Shown here in pieces: positions 12,190 to 23,632 of a DNA stretch of 64,000 nt; within the stretch, counting starts at the first letter, position 1; the number at the start of each line of letters is the position of its first letter. This DNA is from Chalara sp. BL73 (Eukaryota; Ascomycota; Leotiomycetes; Helotiales). Location of the stretch: NCBI GenBank assembly GCA_918026815.1, contig CAKJVC010000128.1:124001-188000 (forward strand), in the 5' to 3' direction. The notes beneath the pieces are model-generated. The model saw only the letters and a program-made list of their open reading frames with translations. It was not told the DNA's origin and made no database searches. Made by a program: the position numbers and the translations under genes.

Positions 12190-13889
12190 ATGAGATCCCA
12201 GCCTGGAGGAGCGCGGTACAGAATGTTGCCAAGCAAAGATGACAACCCCACAAGCCAAGAGGCCACTCTCGTCTCAGAAGATGCTGAATTAGAGCCGCTG
12301 GGACTTTGGTCGAGAGTCAAAGTTACCCTGGATCGAAAAACGTGAGTGTTTGATGTAAGCTAACAACCTTAACCGTGATGGCTAAGTGGCGGCAGATATT
12401 TCGGATCGCTTCTCTTCAACGTTGGTGCCTTTGCTCTCCCAGCTCTCTATGGGACACTGAGCAAGCTCTGGATCGCGCAGATTGATTCGAGCAAAGTCGT
12501 AACTACTGATGTCTACACGTACATCGGCGTCATCGTTGAAGTTTTCAATGAAGGCCTTCCGCGAACCGCATGGGTCGTCATCGGCGACAAGGCAAACAGA
12601 TCCACCAGCTCTCGTATTAGCCTGACGTACACTTTGATTACTACGCAAGCTATCCTCGGGGCCCTTTTGATGATCGTATTTCTTGGCAGTGCTTCACGGC
12701 TCGCAGGGGCGTTTGTGCCAGCCGAAGTTAGAGAGGCGAGTCTAACGTATGTGCGGATTTCGTCTGTACAAGCGCTTTCTTCGGCACTGGAAGTCTCAGT
12801 TGCGACTTCAACGAGAGCCCTCGATCATCCTGATGTACCTTTGCTCATCAGCTCGGTTAAGTTCATCGTTAACATTATTTTGGATCTACTCATTATCTCC
12901 AAAGTTCACGTAGGCTCCCATCAGCCTAGTATTAACGCACAGGCATGGATACGAATGGCATGCGATTTGACAGCTGCTCTTGCTGGCCTAGCATACTTCC
13001 TCTTCATTGCTGTGCGCATGCAGAGGCCGGAGCCAGAACTGAAGGCGAGACCGGGTATACGTTGTCTCAAATTATTGCTGAGACCAGGATTGTGGACCTT
13101 TCTTGAATCAGCCCTGCGTAATGCTATCTACCTTTGGTTAATCCATAACATCATCTCAATGGGTGCCAATTATGCCACCGCATGGGGTGTGTTCAACACA
13201 ATCCGGTGGGGTATGGTGATGGTCCCCGTTCAATCTTTGGAGGCATCGACATTAGCAGCTGTAGGTCATGCTTGGGGAAAGTGGCGAGGAGAAATCGGAC
13301 CTGAAGTTAGAGAGCCAAGGGTGTCTAGGAAAGACTTGCTAAGTATATTCTCCATCTGCCTTTGAATTCTTTTACTAATAAAAGCCAGACATTACTCGCT
13401 ATTCCTGGATCTCATGCGGCATCGCTCTTTTGGTCGAAGTTCCTTTCTGCCTCTTCCTCTCCATATGGGGTATTAAAGGCTTTGCACATTATCTCTCAAA
13501 TTCCGAGACCGTATCCGTAATTACCCAGCGCATGTGGAAGGTGATTCTCTTTCCCCCGTCACCTCTAAGGTTCTGACATATGCTAGACAATAGATTGGTG
13601 CTATATCTTCTATGCGCTGAACACACAAGTCGCTGCCATTCTCCTCGCCTCTGTGCCTCGCTGGTATTTTTATCAAGCTCTGGGTTCAAATCTTCTCTGG
13701 ATGCTACCCTGGGCAATAGTCGTCTCCGAAATTCACATGGATAAAGATAATGCTTGGACATACCATTCTATCATTTTCGGGGGATCTCTAGTATTTTCTT
13801 TTTTTACCGTATCAATAGTATGTAGTGCCTGGGCCTGGCTTTTAACACGTGGAAAAGTCAAGTTGCCACTTTTGCGAAGATCATTTTGA
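12190..13889 (+). CDS. MATE-family-like multidrug/metabolite efflux transporter
   Basis: Four exons (12190-12341, 12387-13342, 13389-13540, 13587-13889) separated by 45-46 nt introns join in frame to 520 residues. The start is the first ATG that keeps exon 1 open. After a polar N-terminus of about 50 residues the protein is an array of hydrophobic helices. Its length and pattern fit fungal members of the MOP/MATE exporter group, which expel cationic drugs or metabolites using ion gradients. Exon 4 begins TIDWCYIFYAL and ends in a short basic tail. The last two exons and 3' flank (13443-13958) recur as decayed fragments at 27743-28100 and 39788-40143. Identification is by overall pattern, so another polytopic transporter family is possible. 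Confidence 0.72.
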
Positions 13890-14658
13890 AACAGAAACCT
13901 ATGTCAAATAGAAGAATAGCATTAGCAATTACCCACTATTTCATTGACTACTACTATGTTAGCAATCAGCAAAATAAAAAAAGGGATTTTAAAAAATCAA
14001 TCAATAAAAGGAGAAATCTCACGACGGCCAAAAGCTTTGGAATATTTATTTTTATTAATATTTACATAAATACGGGTTATAATAAAAATAGTAGCAACAA
14101 AGAAAAGGCTACTATCGCGTTTTATACTACTACGTTTATAAAGCTATTTACACTACCGATTTAACGAGATAAAGTGTACGCGAAATGATTGTATTGTTTT
14201 TTGCTTTAATTTTGTGCGGATGTTTCAGGACCAAGCTGGTTTGGTACCTCGAGAGCTTAAATTTCAGCAATAAATTGGTAATTCTAGCCTTGCCACTCAC
14301 CACCTTATGTTCGGGCGCCAGGGCTAATTTGATGAGGCAGAAATAAGGATGCGGCATTTATAGTAAATACTCGAAGTATAATGTTTACACAGTGCCTTCC
14401 AGGCTCATATATTGAATTCATTACGAAAAAGAGTGTGCTCTCAGTGTTGGTATGGATACCCACTACTCCTGCCCTTTGAGAAATTAAGGGTTGAGAAAAT
14501 TAACACTACGCTAGCATAGAACAAGATATGCCATCCTGATCTAGATAAGAAACCCGTCGAACCATAACATATTCCCGGCAGAGAAAAACTACTCTGACCA
14601 ATCGCTTGCTTTATTCGTTTCTATATCGTAGTTAACACCTCCTCTCCATCGCTTCTCG
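13890..14658. other. Intergenic region with an AT-rich patch
   Basis: 13970-14170 is locally AT-rich with short open frames of low complexity. The rest, up to the secreted-protein gene, shows no gene. The open frame right after the MATE stop (13886-14164) looks like chance. Confidence 0.45.
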
Positions 14659-14970
14659 CTATATTTTGGTTGGGGTGGAAAGGGGGGGTTTCAACTTACA
14701 GACACAGTATGGTGCTCCGTCAATGAATTTACAAGTTAGTCCCTGGAGGCCGCAATTATTGAGAACGATCCAATTCCCAGCGGGGGTGCATTGCGAGATC
14801 TGATGAGATTAGAAGTGTAAACTTGCTTTAGACATAAAGGGACATACTCCTCCAGCGAGGTTGCACTCGTAGGCACCAGGAGAGCACCTGCGGACAAGTT
14901 TTTTATCTTGTGCCGGTGCTGCTAGAACACCGGACGCGAGGAAGAGAGTGGTGAGAGCGAGGAATTGCAT
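14659..14970 (-). CDS. Small secreted cysteine-rich protein (candidate effector)
   Basis: Exon 1 (14848-14970) and exon 2 (14659-14799) flank a 48-nt intron with a GTATGT donor and a TCTAAT branch-like site. The 87-residue product starts with a signal peptide (MQFLALTTLFLASGVLAAPA), followed by KKLVRR, a Kex2-type dibasic site, directly before the first cysteine. Cysteines lie at about 29, 36, 45, 57, 64, 73 and 75, in the pattern C-PG-Y-C ... C-x-PAGNW ... C ... C ... APYC common in small secreted proteins of plant-associated ascomycetes. A GTAAGT just after PYCV could be a second donor, giving six cysteines and a different tail of about 13 residues. The function is unknown; a role at the host or microbe interface is inferred only from its form. 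Confidence 0.7.
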
Positions 14971-16846
14971 TGTAGGGTACTTGAGGTAGTGAGAATTCCT
15001 TTTTTTTTTTTTTGTTATTAGAAGGTGATGATAGTGTCGAGGAGAAACATAGCGAGATCAGAGGACACAATTTATACTTTTTTCTACTCTTGCCTTAAGC
15101 TAGAAGTAGACGAATATTAGAGGCATTTAACGCCGCGTTTCTGGTCTTCATTATTCGAGCTCTTATTTGTGACCTCGTAAGTTCTCGTCTCCGCCTTAGC
15201 CAAACGTCATAAGGTTGCAATGCGATGCCAAGCCACATACTGATCTCTCACCTCAGCCGGGCAGCCCAATAACAACCCGAGTTGTCATGCAAAGGGAATA
15301 ACTCGTGTAAGAAAATCCTTCGACTATGCATTAATCAATGACTAAAAGTTTGAGTTACGCCGATGATGACTGACTTTTGTCTAAGGTCCATATACAAAGA
15401 TCACCAGGACAGCACAGACTTTGCTAGGCCGCTGTCTAAACTCCAGAACCCCTCTCCTAACTTTAATAGCAAATATAAACAAGCTCTGGCTGGGTCCCCC
15501 TGGTGACTTAGGGAGATTTTAGAGTTGAAGTCGGAAGATTGATTGGGATTCGTACACTATATGCGTACCTAGAGTGCAGGGAGACACATATGGGGGTATC
15601 TGCGGTTAGACCAGTTAACAAGAAAAAGAAAGCCGAACATGAGTGGAAGTAACCTCCTACTTGAGTGGGCCTCCTAGAGACTTATTCCTAAAACTCGGAC
15701 CTTAAAATTTCGAATGTACATTATCTGCGCTGCATAAACAAACTGCTAATTCCAAGCCTAAATCCAAAGATGAACCCAAAAACCTGCACATCGCCACAAA
15801 TCATAGCAAAACCTTAGCATAGCTCACAAGACTTAAAATTCATCTTTGCAAACTCCGATGCACTAATACCAGTCTCTCCGTTTTTAAGCTCTATATCAAC
15901 TCTATAATATCGTTGTGTCATGCTCCACACTCCACACGTAGCCTACAGACTATCTATCTGCGACAGATCGGCACCCCTAGTCGACCTTGGCAGTAAGCCA
16001 GAGGTAGCAGCCTAAAGACAGAAAAGCTAAATAAACGCAAAGCGAGTGAACTAACCAGATTTCGCTAAATTAGACATTGTGTCCATTATAAACCGAGAAT
16101 TGAAAAAAAAAGCCGCTCAGTGGGAAAATCATTGTTTTGTCATTGCCGCTTGGAATATGCGCATGTAGCACTATGTGCTTTTGAGATGCATACTATTCAA
16201 GCCAACGGTTGGTTTTAAGTTGATATTACCTCAGCCAGCCGCTTTGTGGAGAACAAAATGACAGTGCGTACGCGTATCGCATAATATCACTACTAACATG
16301 CAACGGCGCAGTCAGAATTGGTTTCTGCAGCACAGACAGAGCTAAATTTAGAGTCGTAATATCGTGCTTTGGACCTCCCGAAAGTTACGGAACGTTTATC
16401 TTGAACGCTACACAGAGGACTAAAGAGATAGAAAGTGTAATAGGTACGTTAGTTGTAATTGTATGCCTCGGTTTTCGAGCATCGGTAAGACCAAGAGTAA
16501 ATAAAGCCGACATTGCTCAGCAATCTAAATATGTATGTTAAACCAGCAAAGGTAACTATGAAATGGAATATCCATGGCTATATTCGTAAAAGTCGTATTG
16601 CAATCGGTGCCACCTTTCCGGAATCCTTGCTGTATAAACTATAACTCTTAGGAAGTTGAGCATTGCCGTAACTAGCATGTATGTCAGCACTTTCTCATGC
16701 GAATTCATTGCTACAGGATTGATATAACCTCTTTTGAAACCTTTGGTCAAGTAGTCTATGACTTTGAAAGAATCAACCGTCACCTTTCAGTGCATGCATG
16801 ATTAGTGGATAGCGATCTTACCTTCGCAATTCGCCAGGCATTCTGT
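14971..16846. other. Long intergenic stretch, nothing recognised
   Basis: About 1.9 kb with no ORF resembling a protein on either strand and no recognisable RNA gene. A poly-T run lies at about 15000-15013, just upstream of the secreted-protein gene. The sequence has normal base composition, so it may hold promoters, an unrecognised non-coding transcript, or a long-decayed gene. Confidence 0.45.
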
Positions 16847-18307
<1,461 letters not shown>

Positions 18308-18785
18308 CGGTTGGGTGATGCGAAGTGCGTCTAAAAGAAAAGAATAAAGTTGTCAAATGCTTTTAACATCGTGCTGTGTATATTATGCGCATTTATGACC
18401 CGTATAGGTGAACTGTATACTGCGATGGGTATCATGCCTCGCCTCGCCGCTTGTCTCGCCGAGTCGAGCTTCGGCAACATGACAAGTTCACCGATGTTGC
18501 TATCAGCCGCATGTAAGGACCTCCCAGCGATCGATCAAGTTCGGCAGAAAGTGCCCAACCACCGAGGTAAGATGACTGTGCAGCTCTGATAATAATATTT
18601 TCGTCGCCGAGCAGAATCATGTAACCCGATCAATAAAAAACCCTTGCCATAGCTCAGTCCAAGCATATAATCGGCCACGACTTTTCTTTCTGTAACGACC
18701 AATTTCTATCTCTTTCTTTCATTGAGCCATCCTCTTGGACGGCTTTCACTACTTTGATAACCCACCGTTCATAAAATTCGACACA
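18308..18785. promoter_or_regulatory. Shared divergent promoter region of aminotransferase and RraA-like gene
   Basis: 478 bp separate the ATG of the minus-strand aminotransferase (18307) from the CACAATG start of the plus-strand RraA-like gene (18786). No other gene is visible. CT-rich stretches (about 18685-18720) precede the RraA-like start, as is common in fungal core promoters. Co-regulation of the two genes is an inference from this arrangement. Confidence 0.5.
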
Positions 18786-20153
18786 ATGAATCAATCCAGC
18801 ATTTTGAACCGACTTTCGGCGCTCGACACCAATGCAGTGTCTGATGCCTTGGATTTTCTCAGTCTTAAAGGAGCTACATACGGCCTACGGCCACTTTGGG
18901 ACTGCCCCAAGATTGTGGGACGCGCCAGCACAGTGAAAGTTGGCCTAAAGATAGATGCTGCTCCCACAGCCCATCTAATCACCCCGGTCATAGATGCGGT
19001 AACGACAGATGATCGCATTCTCGTCATCTCCGGCGGCATAGATGGCGTCTCATGCTGGGGCGATATCATCGCCAATGCCTCGAAAGCGAAGCACATCCGC
19101 GGAACCATTATCGATGGCATGAGTCGTGATATCGACGGTAGCCGTGAGGTCGGCTATCCGGTTTATGGCCGTGGTGTGACCATGATCAGCGCGCGTAATC
19201 GACTAGTGCAAGTCGACTCCGGCAAGCCGTTGGACATGCGAGGTGTCACAGTCCATCAAGACGACTATGTGATCGCCGATAGCTGCGGGACGGTGTTCGT
19301 CCCAGCCGAGCGTATTGAGGAGGTCCTGGAACTTGGCGAGCGTATCGACCGTCGTCAGACAATTATGATTCGAGCCGTTCGAGAGGGTCAGCCGGTGTCA
19401 GAGGTGATGCACGACACGCATTTCGAAGCCGTACGCGAGAATGCATCATCTCCGCCAGCCACGTTGTCCTCCAAACGAAATCCTAAAGAAGCCAGCGCCG
19501 AAGATCAAGAGCTAGTAGCGCTGTTCGCCGATTCAGACACCCCGGGGGTCTCTGACGCGCTTGATAAGCTGGGCATTCCTGGACAAGCCTTTAATATCAT
19601 GCCTTTGAGCAATTACAAAAAGGTTACCGTTGGGCCAGCCTTCACTGTACGTTACGTACCCGCCAGCGACCCGCCTGGAAGTGTTGGTGATTTCATCGAC
19701 GACGTTGCTGTTGGTGATGTTATAGTTATCGATAATGGTGGTCGCACAGATTGTACCGTCTGGGGCGATATTATGACTCAGTACGCTGGCTTGCGAGGTA
19801 TTGCCGGATCTGTTATCGATGGTGTGTGCCGCGATGTAAACCGTGCCATTATCGATGACTATCCGCTCTTCACCGCTGGACGCTGGATGCGAACTGGCAA
19901 GGATAGGGTTCAAGTTGAAGGCGTCAACGAGTCGATTGGCATCGGAAAGGCGCGTGTCAACCCTCGTGATATTGTTGTTGCCGATGCAAACGGCGTTGTC
20001 ATTGTTCCGCGACATCGTGCCCGCGAGGTGGCCGAAGCCGCGCGAAGAATTGAGAAGAGGGAAGCCAGTATCCGCGAAATGATCGCTGGCGGGGCCACAA
20101 TCGCCGCGGCGCGAGAGGAGGCAGGTTATCATACACTGCAGCGTAAGGAGTAA
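18786..20153 (+). CDS. Double-domain RraA-like aldolase (HMG/CHA aldolase family)
   Basis: An intronless gene of 455 residues. The start was placed at 18786 (context CACAATG); an in-frame ATG at 18735 would add 17 residues. Two RraA-like domains (PF03737) are fused in tandem, about residues 5-215 and 240-445. Each keeps the GD...G.(I/V)IDG..RD signature: WGDIIANA with IIDGMSRD (R114-D115), and WGDIMTQY with VIDGVCRD (R349-D350). In enzymes of this family the Arg-Asp pair binds the divalent metal and substrate in retro-aldol cleavage of 4-hydroxy-4-methyl- or 4-carboxy-4-hydroxy-2-oxo acids to pyruvate, or in oxaloacetate decarboxylation. A linker rich in Ser, Pro and Lys lies near 218-240. 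The gene is visibly GC-richer than its neighbours, which suggests bacterial origin. The exact substrate is unknown. Confidence 0.88.
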   Translation: MNQSSILNRLSALDTNAVSDALDFLSLKGATYGLRPLWDCPKIVGRASTVKVGLKIDAAPTAHLITPVIDAVTTDDRILVISGGIDGVSCWGDIIANASKAKHIRGTIIDGMSRDIDGSREVGYPVYGRGVTMISARNRLVQVDSGKPLDMRGVTVHQDDYVIADSCGTVFVPAERIEEVLELGERIDRRQTIMIRAVREGQPVSEVMHDTHFEAVRENASSPPATLSSKRNPKEASAEDQELVALFADSDTPGVSDALDKLGIPGQAFNIMPLSNYKKVTVGPAFTVRYVPASDPPGSVGDFIDDVAVGDVIVIDNGGRTDCTVWGDIMTQYAGLRGIAGSVIDGVCRDVNRAIIDDYPLFTAGRWMRTGKDRVQVEGVNESIGIGKARVNPRDIVVADANGVVIVPRHRAREVAEAARRIEKREASIREMIAGGATIAAAREEAGYHTLQRKE

Positions 20154-20376
20154 GGACTGGTTGAAGAAAGCTTTTGTTTCAGAGCTGCTTTAGCAAGAGG
20201 CGAAATTATTGTGAGCTTCATCTGAATTAACACCGTTGCAAACTATAGACAGAATCAGGGGCGACCGTCGCTTTTGGTGGCTTCGACAGTGAGACGGCAC
20301 CTCTTACGCTGAACAGACAGAAACGCTATGAAACTGGTACCAGATCGAGTGTATTTTTAGGTTTAGGCCGAGACTA

Positions 20377-21459
20377 TTAAGATAGGAAATGCAAAACCAG
20401 CTTCTTATATCTAGCAATACTCTCAACTAGTTCAGGGATCTCGATCTGGTCGTCTGGTCCATGAGCTCCAAAATTCGAGGCGGCGCCGAACAGAACTTTC
20501 TTATGGTCGCCCCTTATGCAAGGAATGTCAGTTCTGAAGCAACAGGAGCAGCATCAAGACCCCCAATTTTCCAGTCTAATAAAGACCCTGGGTACTCAAA
20601 AACGTATTCCAGTTCAATCTGCGGATGTTCCGACACAATATCTTCAATCCGTCCCTTCGCTCCTGGAAAGTCGTCAGCCATACGCACCTCGCACAGTGCT
20701 GGTCCCGACGACGCTGCAATGCCGTGCTTTTCGCCGCCTTGTAGCATACCAATGCTGAACGTTGAATAACCCAAGATATTGAAAACAGGCCAATCCTTAG
20801 AGCTCAAATTATTCAGGGCAGCGAGGAATGCTTTGGTGGCGCTTCTGCCTCGCTCAGGGTATCTAGAGTGGCTTTGTGGATTTCGTCAAAGTATCTATGT
20901 GCTTACCACGCTACTTCCCGGGCTTTTAGAGTGAACGTGACTTATCCCTTGTATCCCCTGGCAAGTTTGCTCTGTGGGTTCAGCGAGGATGCCGGCCTCC
21001 CAAGACGGGTTTATATAATTAGCGGTAATTATGCTAGGGCGTCCATTTTCCTTGCCGACTGCGAGCAGAAAACCGAAACCACCTCCCGAAGACAGTTGAC
21101 CCTATTTGTGCAATTCCTCGACGGCCGCGATCTCTGCAGCGAAAGTGCCTAGATCAACGGATGAACCTCGTTCTCAAATAATGTCTCCTTCCCGTCGGAG
21201 AGGAATATTCGGGGGTTACTGTATCAACGTGAGCGGTAATCAGTAGTCGATCCTTGCGCGCTTGGCCGAGGTAGGCATAGATATCGTGCCGTGACGGCCT
21301 ATCTTGAGTGGGAATGCGTTCCATAGTGTAACCTCGCTTCTGCAAATACCCTCCCAGCCAGAGTCTGATGTTGTATTCTAGCTCAGCGGTGCTGACGATG
21401 GACATCAAAGATTCAGAGAGCCCGATAGCGGGATGTTTTGGCACGCTGGGCGACGCCAT
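20377..21459 (-). pseudogene. M20-family metallopeptidase/acylase-like, decayed
   Basis: Starting at 21459 the frame reads an N-terminus of the ArgE/DapE/aminoacylase family, with LLITAHVDTV carrying the metal-binding His and Asp. After about 100 codons the frame breaks. Matching pieces continue in shifted frames: FAAEIAAVEEL (near 21130), a segment with GKE where the family has the catalytic GEE (near 21055), a metal-site-like ILAEPTE (near 20970), then the open stretch 20514-20807. The family C-terminus (HGPDDQIEIPELVE) runs to 20377. Several frameshifts and stops make a functional product unlikely. Intact homologues remove acyl groups from amino acids. It is convergent with the RraA-like gene and in the same orientation as the HpcH aldolase. 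Confidence 0.82.
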
Positions 21460-22106
21460 TTCATTAAAGAGAAGGGAGAAGAAGTGTTACCACTTGAGTC
21501 ACGAAGCGTAGAAAGACTGAACATAGTATAATTTCACGCCGATAACTCATGACCATCATCGGAAATGCGGCACGAATTCAAGTTGAGCGTCATTGATAGT
21601 TCCATTTACGCCGAGTAAGCTTGGTGGGCCATGACAAGCCGGACTGCACGTTGTATTGTGTTGAGCATCACATATATCAAGATAACAAATAACCCTCACG
21701 TCTTCGCTTTCGTTAGGGCAGTATCTAAATATCTTGTCGGATATTCTAAGTATATCCTGATCAGGAACGCACGAAGATAGAAGGCTGTAATCCTACAAGT
21801 ACTGTATCGAACAGAGATTCCTAAACTAGAAGCCCAAACTATAAACTAGTTACATTGTTGAACATGTAGGGAGATCTGCTCTCCCTTTCTACACACTACA
21901 CTAGGTGGCACAGAGGCTGCCGAGGTCAATGAATACGTACTATTTCAAATTGACGACAACACACTAGTCTCTCATAACAATTTCTCAAATAGATTAAGCA
22001 GATTTCCCTCACACTAAGACTAAATCCAAGATTTATTGATACTAATCCATGCACAAGCTCTTAGGCCCTTCAGGTAGATCCATTCTCACTTCCCCCTTGC
22101 CAGACA
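21460..22106. other. Intergenic region, nothing recognised
   Basis: About 650 bp between the 3' end of the HpcH aldolase and the start of the M20 pseudogene. No coding signature or RNA gene was seen. Confidence 0.45.
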
Positions 22107-23031
22107 TTATGAACGCGCAACTTGCAACTCAGTTGTGTACCAGTTTTGAATCGCCCGAATATCGTAGCTCATGGCCACTGTATCGAATACTTTCAGATGC
22201 TCCTTGCACAAAGCTCCGTTGTTTGATAATCGGCCAACCCATTTGCCATGCTTCCTAGCTGCTGCCACGATCTTTTCGATAGCGTCGACAAGCTCTGGCT
22301 CATCACCTTTGACAGGAACATAGCCAAGGATCGATAGGGCAAGATCGTTTGGCCCGATGAAAATCATATCTTGACAGAGATTAACAAAACCATTCTTAGC
22401 ATGCGTGGGCCGGGGATCACTAACCGACACCAGGTACAGCACAGATAGCGTCAACATTCTCAAGCCCCTCTTTCGATTCAATTTGAAGACAGGTGATAAG
22501 GGTTTCGTTCGCCGTTCTCAGGTATACCGAGAGATCGATGCCGTGCGTGATGCCTGGAAATGCTGAGCCTTGCCCTCGAAATCCTTGCGGAGGGAACTTT
22601 GAATGAGAAACAACGGTTCTGGCTTCTTCGGCGGTATTGATCTGAGGTACAACGATGCCGCTTGTGACAATTTTAGTATCTGGAATGGCAGGGATTTGTG
22701 CCACTTACTGCGCACCAGCATCCAAAGCTCTTTTAATCAAATCCGCATGAGTCATTCTAAGACGAACAAGCGGCGACACTCCTAAAGCAGCAATGGCGGC
22801 AGTAGAGCTGTGCATAGAATCGTCGCTGATATGACCATGCTCGCAATCGATGATGATACCCTTTACAAATATCAGTGGTAATATAAATTAAAGTAGATGT
22901 GAAGCACTAACATCAACGCCGGTCCGAGCTATAATTTGAGCTGTGCGAAAGGAAGGAAGCCCCAAAAAGGTCATAATAGGCTTTGAGTCGTTTTGGAGAG
23001 CATTTAGCAGACGTAACCATGGGTTCCGCAT
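22107..23031 (-). CDS. HpcH/HpaI-family aldolase
   Basis: Four exons (22912-23031, 22709-22860, 22425-22660, 22107-22369) with introns of 48-55 nt join in frame to 256 residues, the usual length of the family. These metal-dependent class II enzymes cleave 4-hydroxy-2-oxo acids to pyruvate and an aldehyde. The landmarks are IIIDCEHGH with the catalytic His (about 48), SPLVR with the substrate Arg (about 73), DAGAHGIVVPQINTAEEA, IES with a metal-binding Glu (about 152), and FIGPNDLALS with the second metal ligand Asp (about 178). The start at 23031 gives MRNPWLRLLNALQND. It is divergent from the regulator gene at 23633. The left end of the 12-kb duplication lies only 113 bp upstream of its start codon. 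Confidence 0.9.
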
Positions 23032-23632
23032 TGCGGTTGTCTTGGCTGATAAATATGACATACTGCGTTAGGAATGTTCTTGACGAATCAAGCAAAAGCC
23101 CAAAACCGATGACAGCACTGGAATACAAAGAAGGTGCAGTGAAGACAGAAGGCAAAGTAAGCAACGATATTTATGTCGAAATTTTTTGGAAAACTTCAGC
23201 CGGAAATAGTAGTCACAATGAGACAATGGGGGAGCAATCGGGTTGATCAGAATATTTTTCTTCGCTTGGGGACTCTTGTACATATATCACTTTTCAAAGC
23301 GTTTGATTTGGAAATGCTATCTGACAATTCATGTTGAAGAGGTTGATCATTACCCAGAGTGGGAAGATCCGGTCTGGGAGCAAACGGCCTGAGCAAACGG
23401 CTGGAGCAAACAGATGACGGAAGGCCGGGATCGTTAGCCCCATTGGCATTTAGTATTAGCAGCTCGGCAAACTGGCCAACACACCGAGCCTGTATCCGCT
23501 GTTTGTCGGCGAATTAGAACGTATGCCGAGGCTGATTGCAGCAGATATTTTCCACTTCATCACTTATTCCTGTAAGTCTGTATTTCGCACTCTTAGCCAC
23601 TGCACACCACCGTAACTCTATCACTAGGTGCC
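23032..23632. promoter_or_regulatory. Divergent promoter between HpcH aldolase and Zn2Cys6 regulator, cut by the duplication edge
   Basis: 600 bp separate the two divergent start codons. CGG triplets typical of Zn2Cys6 binding sites cluster at 23385-23427: CGG at 23385 and 23398 (direct, 10-bp spacing) and the inverted pair CGG-N4-CCG at 23418-23427. The word GAGCAAAC is repeated three times in the same stretch. The duplication starts at 23145, so copy B of the regulator keeps these sites but not the aldolase. Binding by the adjacent regulator is inference. Confidence 0.45.

Noticed and set aside
13886..14164. 92-codon frame after the MATE stop
   Set aside because: AT-rich, Lys/Asn/Tyr-rich, no family, overlaps the 3' flank that recurs as a decayed fragment.
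19533..20132. Minus-strand frame of 199 codons
   Set aside because: Shadow of the GC-rich RraA-like gene; no protein signature.
22983..23246. 87-codon plus-strand frame crossing the left duplication edge, and related frames at 35143-35492
   Set aside because: Antisense to exon 1 of the HpcH aldolase and then promoter; the frames change at the junction.
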